DNA from: Zoogloeaceae bacterium
GTDB lineage: Bacteria > Pseudomonadota > Gammaproteobacteria > Burkholderiales > Rhodocyclaceae
Length of the DNA: 64,000 nt
Assembly (NCBI GenBank): GCA_024235675.1
Contig: JACKLZ010000001.1
Coordinates: 186,001-250,000, forward strand
Direction: 5' to 3'
Positions 26,414-34,453 of this stretch are shown one piece after another (positions within the stretch are counted from its first letter, which is position 1; each line of letters starts with the position of its first letter). The position numbers were made by a program, and so were the translations under genes. The notes beneath the pieces were generated by a model. It made no database searches. It worked only from the letters and a program-made list of their open reading frames with translations, and was not told the DNA's origin.

Positions 26414-26545
26414 ATGAAACGATTCCTTACCGCGTTGCTCACCGTACTCTTCGCCTTCGGCAGCCTATCGGCAGTCGCTTGCACAGGAGACAAGGCCAAG
26501 GACGACACTGGCGGTATGAGCACGCCATCGCAGCCGAAGAAGTAG
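26414..26545 (+). CDS. Small putative lipoprotein, 43 residues
   Basis: MKRFLTALLTVLFAFGSLSA is a signal peptide, followed by VAC at residues 21-23, so Cys23 could be lipidated, although the lipobox is imperfect. The mature part is a short hydrophilic Lys/Asp-rich tail (TGDKAKDDTGGMSTPSQPKK). GGGAGAAGG just upstream is a good ribosome-binding site, and a terminator follows 23 bases after the stop, which makes this a credible monocistronic gene. Function unknown. Confidence 0.6.
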   Translation: MKRFLTALLTVLFAFGSLSAVACTGDKAKDDTGGMSTPSQPKK

Positions 26546-26567
26546 GCTCCGCCGGAGCCGAATCGAC

Positions 26568-26593
26568 AGGGGCCGGTCATGCCGGCCCTTTTC
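26568..26593 (+). terminator. Terminator after the small lipoprotein
   Basis: GGGCCGG (26570-26576) and CCGGCCC (26582-26588) enclose TCATG, followed by TTTTC. Confidence 0.75.
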
Positions 26594-26615
26594 ATTGTTT
26601 GGGTCAGGCACGGGT

Positions 26616-27542
26616 TTATTCGTTGACCCGCCTGAGCGTATCGGCGGCCTGTGCCTGAAACGGGCCGCCAAGGCTCACCGCTCGTTCCGCGGCGTGACGG
26701 GCTTCGTCGCGGCGGCCCAGTTCCAGCAGCACCATGGCCAGGTTGTTGTAGGCGGCGGCATCGTCGTGGCGCTGCGCGGCGTCGCGGAACACCCCAGCGG
26801 CATTCGACTTGTCGCCCTGTGCGTATAGGGTATTGCCCAGACCCATGGCGAGCGTGAGGTTGTCGGGCCAGCGTGCCAGTGCGCCCTGGTAGGCGCGGGC
26901 GGCGGCGTGCGACGGTGCGTTATGTTCGAAGGCCACGAGGGCCTGCGTCGCCTCGGTTTCGGACGCGGTGGCCGGCAGGGCGCCTGGCGGGGTGATGACG
27001 AAGGCCCAGTGGCCGCCGCGGTCCCAGGTATGTTCGAAGGTGGAGAAGGGCAGCTCCTGGCGCTCCATCGGACCGGAACGCAGCACGAAGTGCCCCGCAT
27101 CGAGGTCGTAGCCGATGACCACCGCGTAGTGCCAGGAGGGCGCCCAGGACAGGCCGAGATTCTGCAGTACCACCACCGGATTGCCTTCATGCGTTTCGCG
27201 CATCACCGCTTCGAGCGTGCCGGGGATGCGCGTTGCCACCGCGCCCCGTCCACGCGCGCCGGCGAGCATTTCGATCTGCAGCGAACCTTGCCGGCCTGGC
27301 AGGAAGACTCGGTCAACCAAGGCCTCGGGGCGCGTGGGAAGGCCGATGGCCGACAGGGCGGTGGCCAGTGCCGCTGGCCCGCATTGGTATTCTTCCTGCG
27401 GGAAGAACGGTGTGGCGGTGAGTTCGACCCGTAACGGCAGGTCGGCCGGCGGCGCGCCGAGCAGACGGGGTGTCTGCACGGCGCAGCCGGCCAGTGCCGC
27501 GAGCAGTGCGAGCATGCATCCGACTGCGCGGGCCCGGCGCAT
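26616..27542 (-). CDS. PA2778-type C39-like cysteine peptidase lipoprotein with TPR repeats
   Basis: A 308-residue lipoprotein. Residues 1-20 are a signal peptide with lipobox LAGC. Residues about 40-195 are a papain-like C39 domain with the catalytic Cys in YQCGPAALATAL and the His in SWHYAVVIGYD. The C-terminal third holds two or three tetratricopeptide units (AYQGALARWPDNLTLAMGLG, AAAYNNLAMVLLELGRRDEA). The start at 27542 removes a non-homologous upstream stretch. The PA2778/PA2779 pair is conserved in proteobacteria; its physiological role is not established. Confidence 0.85.
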   Translation of the reverse strand: MRRARAVGCMLALLAALAGCAVQTPRLLGAPPADLPLRVELTATPFFPQEEYQCGPAALATALSAIGLPTRPEALVDRVFLPGRQGSLQIEMLAGARGRGAVATRIPGTLEAVMRETHEGNPVVVLQNLGLSWAPSWHYAVVIGYDLDAGHFVLRSGPMERQELPFSTFEHTWDRGGHWAFVITPPGALPATASETEATQALVAFEHNAPSHAAARAYQGALARWPDNLTLAMGLGNTLYAQGDKSNAAGVFRDAAQRHDDAAAYNNLAMVLLELGRRDEARHAAERAVSLGGPFQAQAADTLRRVNE

Positions 27543-27570
27543 CGGTGTGGCTGCCGACAGCGCGAGCCCC

Positions 27571-27960
27571 TTAGCGCACTGAGCGCGTGAAGGGGAAGAC
27601 CTTGGTGAAGCCGAGGATGTCCGTAACCAGCAGGACGAAGAACACCAGCAGGATGGCGCCGATGATGCCGCCGGCCGGTGCGCTGTCAATCTGCTGAGCC
27701 AGTGCGGCTGCCTCGGAGTCGGTTAGTGCCGCTATGCGTTCCTTAGCCAGGTCGGGGCTGAGGCCAAGGCGTTCGAGTTCGGCCTGGACGTCGGCGCGCG
27801 CGAGCATGTCGTTGAGCCGCTGATGCGCCGACGCATCGGTGGCGGCGACGCGCGCGACCTGCTCGGTGCTGACAAGCGCAGCCTGCGCGGTCTGGATCAT
27901 CACGCCGTTGGCAAAACAGACGGCGAGCAATACGCTGAAGAGTCGCTTGAACAGAGTCAT
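27571..27960 (-). CDS. PA2779 family protein
   Basis: A 129-residue protein with an N-terminal signal or membrane segment (LFKRLFSVLLAVCFANGVMI), a helical acidic middle (QRLNDMLARADVQAELERLG) and a C-terminal membrane helix (GGIIGAILLVFFVLLVTDIL) followed by a short basic tail. The ATG at 27960 has CGAGGAGAG upstream. It precedes the PA2778-type peptidase by 28 bases on the same strand, the conserved arrangement; it may be the peptidase's membrane partner or substrate. Function unknown. Confidence 0.8.
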   Translation of the reverse strand: MTLFKRLFSVLLAVCFANGVMIQTAQAALVSTEQVARVAATDASAHQRLNDMLARADVQAELERLGLSPDLAKERIAALTDSEAAALAQQIDSAPAGGIIGAILLVFFVLLVTDILGFTKVFPFTRSVR

Positions 27961-28108
27961 GGTGCTCTCCTCGAAAAGGACTGTGGGTGCGTCCAACCTA
28001 TCCGACGCCGTGCGTGGCCGTCGCAGTCTTCAGTATAGGTGGACGAACCGGGGTTGGCTCCCGCTTCAGCAGGCACGTGCCGCAGCTTTCGTGTCGTATT
28101 GTGTTCTT

Positions 28109-28451
28109 GCTCGCGCTGGACGTAGAAGCCGTAGCGTCGGCTGGCGACGGGGCGGTGGGGATAGACCGGGCAGGCGCCGGTGATGGTGTCGAGCAGGGGG
28201 CAGGTGATGGGGGATGTGGGCTGGTCGGGGAGGGCGGCGATTTTGTTGCGGATGCTGTGTTGGTGTTCGCTGGGGAGCGCGGCCAGGCCTTGACGCAGGA
28301 GGTCCCATTCGGCGGCGGTGAGTTGGGGTAGGTCGGCGAGTTGTCGGCAGCAGGTGTCGCAGCTTTTTGTGCATAGCCAGTCGGCCTGGTTCTGGCGGAT
28401 GTGCTGCACGCGGTTGTCGATGTTTAGGTGGAGTTGGCTGAGTGGGGTCAT
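28109..28451 (-). pseudogene. Truncated duplicate of the ykgJ-like gene
   Basis: From the ATG at 28451 this copies the first two-thirds of the intact YkgJ-family gene at 30773-31264 (CTKSCDTCCRQLADLPQL, CPLLDTITGACPVY). Homology stops at about 28109, after YGFYVQR. The frame then continues into unrelated sequence to 27957, overlapping the upstream region of the PA2779 gene. One of the cluster cysteines of the intact copy (VACRSYGF) is Ser here (VASRRYGF). It is a by-product of a segmental duplication and probably non-functional. Confidence 0.8.
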
Positions 28452-28503
28452 TGGGGGCGGTGCTTTGGTGTGCGATGTGGCTTGGTGTATGTCGTCAGGC
28501 GAC

Positions 28504-28667
28504 TCATTGGCTGACATGTCGGCCGATGGCCATCGACGCGGTGAGCCCCGGCGATTCAAGTCCAAACAGATGAATGAGACCCGGCACGCCGTGTTGCGCG
28601 GGGCCGTCGATGCGGAAGCCGGTATCGGGTGTGCCGGAGCCGACGATTTTGGGGCGCACGCCGGCGA
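28504..28667 (-). pseudogene. 3' fragment duplicate of lhgO
   Basis: The minus strand encodes only the last ~55 residues of an L-2-hydroxyglutarate oxidase-like protein (GVRPKIVGSGTPDTGFRIDG, then SPGLTASMAIGRHVSQ), matching the C-terminus of the intact gene at 31307-32407. It has no start and no FAD domain. It lies in the same relative position to the ykgJ copy as the intact genes do, so both were duplicated as one block. Confidence 0.85.
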
Positions 28668-28679
28668 AGCACGCGAAGG

Positions 28680-29284
28680 TTGGGCTGAATGAAATGAAGC
28701 CCAACATTTTCCGTTGATGCGCCAGGAGAGGCTGATGCGCTATCGGCGTCTACGCGTTGCGGGCGGCACATTATTCTTTACCGTGATTTTCGCCGATCGG
28801 CAGAGCCGTCTATTGACGACGCACATCGACACGTTGCGCGACGTGTTGCGGCTGATCCGACAGCGCCATCCCTTTCAGATCATTGCGACGGTAGTGTTGC
28901 CCGTTTACCTTCATGCGATTTGGCGGCTACCGGAAAGCGACTCTGGTTACCCCATGCGTTCGGCGCTCATCAAGGCCACGTTTTCACGAAGATTGCCGAA
29001 AGTGGAGGCGGCTCGGACGAGCCGACTGCTTAAGCGCGAGCGCGGCATCTGGTAGCGGTGTTATTGGGAACATCAGATCCGCGATGATGAGGATCTCGCC
29101 AACCATGTGGCGTACGTACATTTCAATCCAGTCAAGCACGCTTACGTGGCGCGGGCCGCCGAATGGCCGTATTCATCGATTCATCGGTCGATACGAGAGG
29201 GGAAGGTTACAGTGGCATGGGGAACGAAATGAAGCATCGGATTGATGGGCATTCGAATGTTGGGCTTCGCGGTGCTCTGCCCAA
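28680..29284. mobile_element. REP-flanked RayT element (decayed)
   Basis: A REP-type hairpin (TTGGGC...GCCCAA) lies at 28680-28704 on the left and another at 29260-29284 on the right. The outer motif GAAGCCCAACATT (28696-28708) recurs in exact reverse complement at 29256-29268. Between them lies a REP-associated tyrosine transposase pseudogene. This is the standard structure of a REP element carrying its own transposase. It sits at the edge of the duplicated segment. Confidence 0.8.
28735..29232 (+). pseudogene. REP-associated tyrosine transposase (RayT, Transposase_17) with nonsense mutation
   Basis: From MRYRRLRVAGGTLFFTVIFA the frame follows the RayT family to GIW, then meets TAG at 29053-29055 where relatives have CAG (Gln). 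The same frame continues with RCYWEHQIRDDEDLANHVAY, VHFNPVKHAYV and WPYSSIHR to a normal end at 29232. The metal-binding His pair of the PDHLHAIW motif is also altered (PVYLHAIW). The catalytic Tyr region HYIHFNPVKH-like is partly kept. Two independent lesions make it dead. Confidence 0.8.
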
Positions 29285-29675
29285 TCTACGCTTGCTCGGG
29301 CAGGGTGAAGGATGCACACCCTCGAATTGAACACGCCTGTGGCGTGCGCTCACAGCAGCACCGTGACCATCATGGCCAGATCAGACGGCTGGCTGCGCGG
29401 TTTGTTACTGGCATGCCGGGCGTGGCGTGGAAAAAATCTGCCATCGATTGCGTCGTTGATGAATCATGCCAGGTGCTTATCATTAAGCCATGCCTCAAGC
29501 GCTTGGGGCTGCAGCATTTTCGGCTGTGGGCAAAAAGGCAAATCGTTGGGCGTGTCAAAAATTTAGTTGCCCGAATACATTCTGAGTGCTTAGCGTCACT
29601 GACGCTTGGCATCTGCCGCGCGGACTCCGGGCTGCTGTAACATATGCGCAACGTCCACGAGTCAAAACCAAAACC
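29285..29675. other. Gap without recognised gene
   Basis: About 390 bases between the RayT element and the PilZ-protein gene. Open frames here have no family-like features or ribosome-binding sites. The last 100 bases presumably hold the promoter of the PilZ gene, but no clear -10/-35 pair was identified. Confidence 0.4.
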
Positions 29676-30563
29676 ATGCCCTACGAGCGTATCAAGGACA
29701 ACGAGTTACAAGTCGGGCAGCCTGCGCCATGGAGTTTGTACGACCAGAACAACCAGTTGCTGCTGGCGCGCGGCTCGACGGTAGAATCGCCACGCCAACT
29801 TGAACAACTGATGCTGCGTGGGCTGTTCCGTAAGCTCGACATCCGCGACAGCGCAACATCTCGTCCCGATACCCGTTCGGACGATGTGCCCACGCGCGAG
29901 GAAATCAAGTGCCTGGATGAGATCAAGCTGACCATAGGTGACACCCTGCATCTGCAAACGCAGACCGAAGGCGGGCGGGTGCGCTATGCGGTGAAACTGA
30001 TCGGTTTTCTGCGCGGCAAGGGGTTGATCGTCAGCACGCCGATGCAGGACGGCAAAGTGCTGCTGATGCGCGACGGGCAAGGCTTCGTCGTACGCGTATT
30101 TTCGGGCAAGAGCGTGTACGCTTTCTCGACCAGTACTTTCAAGGTCGCCAACGTACCTTATCCTCACCTCCACCTGACCTGGCCCCGCGAGGTTCGGGGG
30201 CTGGCGGTGAGAAGCGGCGCCCGTGCCAAGGTCAAGCTGATCGCTGCAGTCCGCGACGCGAGCAACAAAAGTGGCGCTGCGAGTCTGAGCAACCTCAGTA
30301 CGGGCGGCTGTTCGCTGTCGGTCAAAAATTCGATGGGTGTCATTTCCGATCGGCTCGGAATCAAGTTCAGGGTCACCGTAAATGACGTCGAGCAGTACAT
30401 CGATCTGGAAGGCATCATCCGCAGTATCAGTCACGAAAATGATGCTAACGGTGTCGATGTGATCCAGTATGGAATACAGTTCGTCGACATTCCGGCCGGC
30501 GATCAGCTGGCGTTGACCGCGTATGTCTACCGTGCGCTGTTTGAGGAGTCGGCCGGCGCTTGA
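29676..30563 (+). CDS. PilZ-domain c-di-GMP-binding flagellar brake protein (YcgR-like)
   Basis: A 295-residue protein. The N-terminal part (about residues 75-170) resembles the YcgR PilZN domain, and the C-terminal part is a PilZ domain with the c-di-GMP-binding RxxxR-type segment near WPREVRGLAVRSGAR and the (D/N)xSxxG motif NLSTGGCSLS. YcgR proteins bind c-di-GMP and slow the flagellar motor. The start at 29676 (MPYERIKDNELQVG) is chosen because upstream codons are not family-like. No flagellar genes are nearby. Confidence 0.82.
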   Translation: MPYERIKDNELQVGQPAPWSLYDQNNQLLLARGSTVESPRQLEQLMLRGLFRKLDIRDSATSRPDTRSDDVPTREEIKCLDEIKLTIGDTLHLQTQTEGGRVRYAVKLIGFLRGKGLIVSTPMQDGKVLLMRDGQGFVVRVFSGKSVYAFSTSTFKVANVPYPHLHLTWPREVRGLAVRSGARAKVKLIAAVRDASNKSGAASLSNLSTGGCSLSVKNSMGVISDRLGIKFRVTVNDVEQYIDLEGIIRSISHENDANGVDVIQYGIQFVDIPAGDQLALTAYVYRALFEESAGA

Positions 30564-30772
30564 CGGCGCTCAGTCAGCTGTTCGTGCCGCGCTGCGATGC
30601 CTTTTTGTGCAAGCTCCGGGGAGAGTCCGGGGGCATCTGATGCTTTTGAGCCGACTTTGGTGAGTTGATACCCGCCGACGTAGCGGCGTTAGTTGCCAGC
30701 AGCGTGTGGCCGGTACGCTGCCGATGTGATTGCTGCGGATTGCGTCGCGCTGATTTCAGTGTCACCCGCAAT

Positions 30773-31264
30773 TCAATCTTCTGTTTCGAACCATGCCTTT
30801 AGCGAACGCGTGTCTCCCTGAGTGGCGAGGCGCTGGTCGATGGCGTCGTGATTGCCCCAAACCACGTTGGCCAGTGAGCCGTCGGTGACGCGCAGTTTGA
30901 TGTCTTCGCAGTACAAACCCTTATCGCGTTGAACGTAGAACCCGTAGCTGCGGCAGGCGACGGGGCGGTGTGCGTAGACCGGGCAAGCGCCGGTGGTGGT
31001 GTCGAGCAGGGGGCAGGTGATGGGGGATGGGGGCTGGTCGGGGAGGGCGGCGACTTTGTTGCGGATGCTGTGTTGGTGTTCGCAGGGGAGCGCGGCCAGG
31101 CCTTGGCGCAGGAGGAACCATTCGGCGGCGCTGAGCTGGGGCAGGTCGGCGAGTTGTCGGCAGCAGGTGTCGCAGCCTTTTGTGCATAGCCAGTCGGGCT
31201 GGTCCTGGCGGATGTATTGCACGTGGTCGTCGATGTCTTGGTGGAGTTGGCTGAGTGGGGGCAT
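30773..31264 (-). CDS. YkgJ-family cysteine cluster protein
   Basis: A 163-residue protein of the YkgJ Zn/Fe-chelating family. The cysteine pattern is WLCTKGCDTCCRQ, then ITCPLLDTTTGACPVY and VACRSYGF, which likely binds a metal or an Fe-S cluster. The biochemical role of the family is not established. It begins 42 bases after the lhgO stop on the same strand, so the two are probably co-transcribed. A truncated copy lies at 28109-28451. Confidence 0.85.
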   Translation of the reverse strand: MPPLSQLHQDIDDHVQYIRQDQPDWLCTKGCDTCCRQLADLPQLSAAEWFLLRQGLAALPCEHQHSIRNKVAALPDQPPSPITCPLLDTTTGACPVYAHRPVACRSYGFYVQRDKGLYCEDIKLRVTDGSLANVVWGNHDAIDQRLATQGDTRSLKAWFETED

Positions 31265-31306
31265 GGGTGCGGTGCTTTAATGTGCGCTGTGGCTTGGCGT
31301 ATGCCG

Positions 31307-32407
31307 TCAAGCGACCAATTGGCTGACATGTCGGCCGATGGCCATCGATGCGGTGAGCCCTGGCGATTCAATTCCAAACAGATGAATGAGACCCGGCACG
31401 CCGTGTTGCGCCGGGCCGTCGATGCGGAAGTCGGCATCGGGTGTGCCGGGCCCGACGATTTTGGGGCGCACGCCGGCGTAGCCGGGCTCCAACCGGCCGT
31501 CTTCGAGTTGCGGCCACCAGCTGCGGATGGCCTGGTAGAAGCGCTCGGCGCGGGCGGGGTCGACATGGTAGTCGGGGCGGTCTATCCATTCGACGTCGGG
31601 GCCGAACTTGGCCTGGCCACCGAGGTCGAGGGTGAGATGTACGCCGAGGCCGCCGGGCTCGGGCAGGGGGTAGATCAGCCGCGAGAAGGGCGCCTTGCCG
31701 GTGAGGGTGAAGTACACGCCGCGGGCGAACCAGGCTTGGGGCAGGGTGGCTTGGGCCGGGCCGGTGATGTGCTGGCCGAGGGCGACGGCGTCGAGTCCGG
31801 CGGCGTTGATGACCCAGTTTGCGCGCAGTGCCATTTCCTGTTCGCCACCCACCCGAACCACCACGCTGCCCTTGTCGGCATAGCCGTCGATGACGGGGCT
31901 GCCGAGGGCGAGCATGGCGCCGTGGTTTTCGGCGTCGCCGAGTAGGGAGAGCATGAGGCCGTGGCTGTCGACGATGCCGGTCGACGGCGAGAGCAGTGCG
32001 GCGTGGGCGTCCAGCACGGGCTCGAGGGCGGCGATCTGGGCGCGGTCGAGGTGTCGCAGGTCGGTGACGCCGTTGGCGGTGGCTTTGGCGCGGATCTGCT
32101 CGAGTGCGCCGGCTTGTTCGGCACGGGTGGCGACGACGAGTTTGCCGCAGCGCGAATGGCCGACGCCGCGCTCGGCGCAGTAGGCGTAGAGCTGGTCGCG
32201 GCCTTCGACGCAGAGGCGGGCTTTGAGTGAGCCGGTGGGGTAGTAGAGCCCGGCGTGGATGACTTCGCTGTTGCGCGAGCTGATGCCGGTGCCGAATGCG
32301 GTTTCGCGTTCGAGCACGATGACCTCGCGGCCGGCTTCGGCGAGGGCTTTGGCGCAGGCGAGTCCGACAACGCCGGCGCCGATGACGATGCAGTCGACTG
32401 TGTCCAT
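31307..32407 (-). CDS. lhgO: L-2-hydroxyglutarate oxidase-like FAD-dependent oxidoreductase
   Basis: A 366-residue DAO-superfamily flavoprotein. The N-terminal dinucleotide-binding motif is CIVIGAGVVGLACAKALAEA, followed by GTGISSRNSEVIHAGLYYP, a signature of the LhgO/YgaF group; the C-terminal block SPGLTASMAIGRHV is also typical. It would oxidise L-2-hydroxyglutarate to 2-oxoglutarate and pass electrons to a quinone or oxygen. The alternative is a related 2-hydroxyacid oxidase. It leads a two-gene operon with the YkgJ-like gene. Confidence 0.85.
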   Translation of the reverse strand: MDTVDCIVIGAGVVGLACAKALAEAGREVIVLERETAFGTGISSRNSEVIHAGLYYPTGSLKARLCVEGRDQLYAYCAERGVGHSRCGKLVVATRAEQAGALEQIRAKATANGVTDLRHLDRAQIAALEPVLDAHAALLSPSTGIVDSHGLMLSLLGDAENHGAMLALGSPVIDGYADKGSVVVRVGGEQEMALRANWVINAAGLDAVALGQHITGPAQATLPQAWFARGVYFTLTGKAPFSRLIYPLPEPGGLGVHLTLDLGGQAKFGPDVEWIDRPDYHVDPARAERFYQAIRSWWPQLEDGRLEPGYAGVRPKIVGPGTPDADFRIDGPAQHGVPGLIHLFGIESPGLTASMAIGRHVSQLVA

Positions 32408-32474
32408 GGGGTCTCTATTGGGCAGGGCGGTCAGCTTCGCTGCTCACCACGCAGGTTTTACCGTAACGCACGAT

Positions 32475-32661
32475 GGTGGGCGGCAAGCCGCCCACCCTAC
32501 GGATTGTGCAATTGTGTTGGGCGGGTTTTACCAGATTGCTTCGCGGGCGGGTAGCCCGGATGCGGCGCAGCAGAATCCGGGGACAGTGGTTGATCACGCA
32601 AGACGCTCCGTTTGGCGCTCGACGATCGCTCGCAGATTCCGCTGCGCTCTACCCGGGCTAC
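32475..32661. repeat. Two REP-like palindromes between lhgO and the nuclease gene
   Basis: GGTGGGCGGC-AA-GCCGCCCACC (32475-32496) is a perfect 10+2+10 palindrome. A second pair, GTAGCCCGG (32551-32559) and CCGGGCTAC (32653-32661), brackets about 90 bases with imperfect internal pairing. The first motif type recurs inside 44755-44830, the second at 58761-58840. The right arm ends one base before the stop of the next gene. Confidence 0.8.
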
Positions 32662-32662
32662 G

Positions 32663-33931
32663 TCAGAACGTCACACTGACACCTTCGTCGGGCAGGTCTT
32701 TGGGTTCGTAGGAGACCTGGTCGACGATTTGTTCGTTGGAATCGAGCACGGTGATGGTGTCGCGGTCGTTGTTGAGTCGGACGGCGCTGGTCATGGTGAT
32801 GCGCAGCGTTTCGCCGCGGGCGATGCCCCCGTCGATGGCCTGGCTGCCTTTGGCGTCGGCGATGCGCCAGCCGGTGAGCGCGATGTCGGTGTTGCTGGCG
32901 TTGAGCAGGGTGACGGTTTCGTTGCCGTGTTCTGGGCGTTCGACCGGGTTGACCAGCGCGCAGATGATGCGCACGCCGCTGGGGTGGCGCGGGCGTGAGG
33001 GCAGTACGCCGCCGACGGTGGCGGGGAGGATGTAGTCGTCGGGCACGATGACGACGTCTTCGGGGGCAAACATGAGGCGCAGCGTGGTGCCTTCGGCGCG
33101 GATCATGTCGTGCAGGTTGCTCACTTCCATGGTGGGCAGCAGCAGGCGGTCGTCTCGGTTGCGGGTGTCCTGGCGCAGCCAGGCGTCGAAGGCGTCAAAG
33201 TTGGTGTGGCCGGCCTGGAAGTAGGGCGCGATGCGGCGAAAGAGCTTGGGCCAGAGAATGCCGTTTTGCAGGGCGTCGACGCCGTCCAGCGTGATGCCGG
33301 TGCTCATGGACGGCGCTTGCGCCCAGAAGCCGAGCCGGTTGTCGCGTGCGTGACGAACGCTGCGGCGCAGGTGCTCGCGCAGTTCGGGTGGCAGGCCGAG
33401 GTAGAAGGCGCCATAGGCGTGGCCTTGGTGCAGCATGAAGGCGTTGAGGCTGGTGTCGAGCATGTGCGGCTGCATGAAAATGCGCGAGCCATCGATGGAG
33501 GGGTGCTCGCCGGTATACACAAAGGCGACGCTTCGGCCGTAGGTGTCGAGCCCCATGGACAGGATGTAGCCGCGCACCGGGTGGGTCTCGACGGATTCGA
33601 CTTTGTAGGGGTGGGTGTCGAAGTATTTGATGGCACCGAAGCCGATGCGTGCCATGAGCGCGTCGCGGGCGGCGAGCGCGAGCGGCAGGTGCTGGTGGAA
33701 TTCGGTGTCTTCGACGTCAAAGTGCGTCTCCAGCGCGTCGACGCCTTCGAAGCGGATGCTGGTGATGCCGGCCTGGTTGAAGCCGGGCATGCGGTTGGGT
33801 CGGGGCAGGCGCTCGATCAGTTGCGGGTTGTCGGGCTGGAACTTGATGGTGTCGCCGTCGGGCTCGGGGCCGCTGAGCGGGATGTGCGGGTAGTGGATGT
33901 GAAAACTGCCTTTGATGAGCGTGTAGGCCAT
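32663..33931 (-). CDS. Staphylococcal-nuclease-like protein with lamin-tail domain
   Basis: A 422-residue protein. Residues about 1-200 resemble a thermonuclease (SNase) fold, with GPEPDGDTIKF as the acidic metal-binding strand and GYILSMGLDTYGRSVAFVYT further on. A helical middle follows. Residues about 305-422 look like a lamin-tail (LTD) beta domain: VRIICALVNPVERPEHGNET, VTLLNASNTDIALTGWRIAD and DTITVLDSNEQIVDQVSY. No signal peptide is evident from the start at 33931, which has GGGAG upstream. Probable role: nucleic-acid cleavage or binding. The nuclease assignment rests on one motif region, so moderate confidence. Confidence 0.65.
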   Translation of the reverse strand: MAYTLIKGSFHIHYPHIPLSGPEPDGDTIKFQPDNPQLIERLPRPNRMPGFNQAGITSIRFEGVDALETHFDVEDTEFHQHLPLALAARDALMARIGFGAIKYFDTHPYKVESVETHPVRGYILSMGLDTYGRSVAFVYTGEHPSIDGSRIFMQPHMLDTSLNAFMLHQGHAYGAFYLGLPPELREHLRRSVRHARDNRLGFWAQAPSMSTGITLDGVDALQNGILWPKLFRRIAPYFQAGHTNFDAFDAWLRQDTRNRDDRLLLPTMEVSNLHDMIRAEGTTLRLMFAPEDVVIVPDDYILPATVGGVLPSRPRHPSGVRIICALVNPVERPEHGNETVTLLNASNTDIALTGWRIADAKGSQAIDGGIARGETLRITMTSAVRLNNDRDTITVLDSNEQIVDQVSYEPKDLPDEGVSVTF

Positions 33932-34114
33932 GTGCGCAGGCTCCCTGGGGTTGGGCGGCGCGAGGCGGCGCCGTACTTTCAGGGTAGTCGGCCGGCGTGC
34001 GAATGGCATTGTTGATATTGACGGCGATGCCCTCACTTGAGGGATGTGCCGCGCATCGATGTCCGATCGGTGATAGCGTTGTGCATTGCACCCACGTCGT
34101 AAACAGGAAGCATC

Positions 34115-34444
34115 ATGCGTATCGATCCGAACCAACAGCGCGTTTTTGAAGCCTTTGCGCGCCGCAATGGCCGTCCGCTCAGCCCGTGGCAGAAGATTGT
34201 CGGCTCGGTGGCGGCGATCGGCCTGTTTGGCCTGGCGCTGGTGTTTTCGGTGGTGGTGTTTGCGGTGGTGCTGACCGTGGGCGCCGCAGTGTGGGGCTGG
34301 TTCTGGTGGAAGACGCGCAACTTGCGCAAGCAGATGCGCGAGGCGCAGGCGAATCAGCCGGGGCGTCCGCAGGATGGCCTGGTGATTGAGGGTGAGGTGA
34401 TCCGCGAGGTGAATGAGCCTGACGAGCCCGACAACCGCCGTTAG
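34115..34444 (+). CDS. Hypothetical membrane protein
   Basis: A 109-residue protein with a long hydrophobic stretch that could hold two helices (about residues 26-62, KIVGSVAAIGLFGLALVFSV then VVFAVVLTVGAAVWGWFWW), a basic segment (KTRNLRKQMREAQ) and an acidic tail. AGGAAG lies 7 bases before the ATG. Homologues of this type are common uncharacterised betaproteobacterial proteins. It is convergent with the SprA-like gene (9-base gap). Confidence 0.7.
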   Translation: MRIDPNQQRVFEAFARRNGRPLSPWQKIVGSVAAIGLFGLALVFSVVVFAVVLTVGAAVWGWFWWKTRNLRKQMREAQANQPGRPQDGLVIEGEVIREVNEPDEPDNRR

Positions 34445-34453
34445 ACGCGCGAT

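Noticed and set aside
29242..29640. 132-codon frame after the RayT element
   Set aside because: Begins inside the REP hairpin, has no family-like features and competes with other frames of similar length.
30574..30771. 65-codon minus-strand frame after the PilZ gene
   Set aside because: Basic, low-complexity and without a ribosome-binding site.
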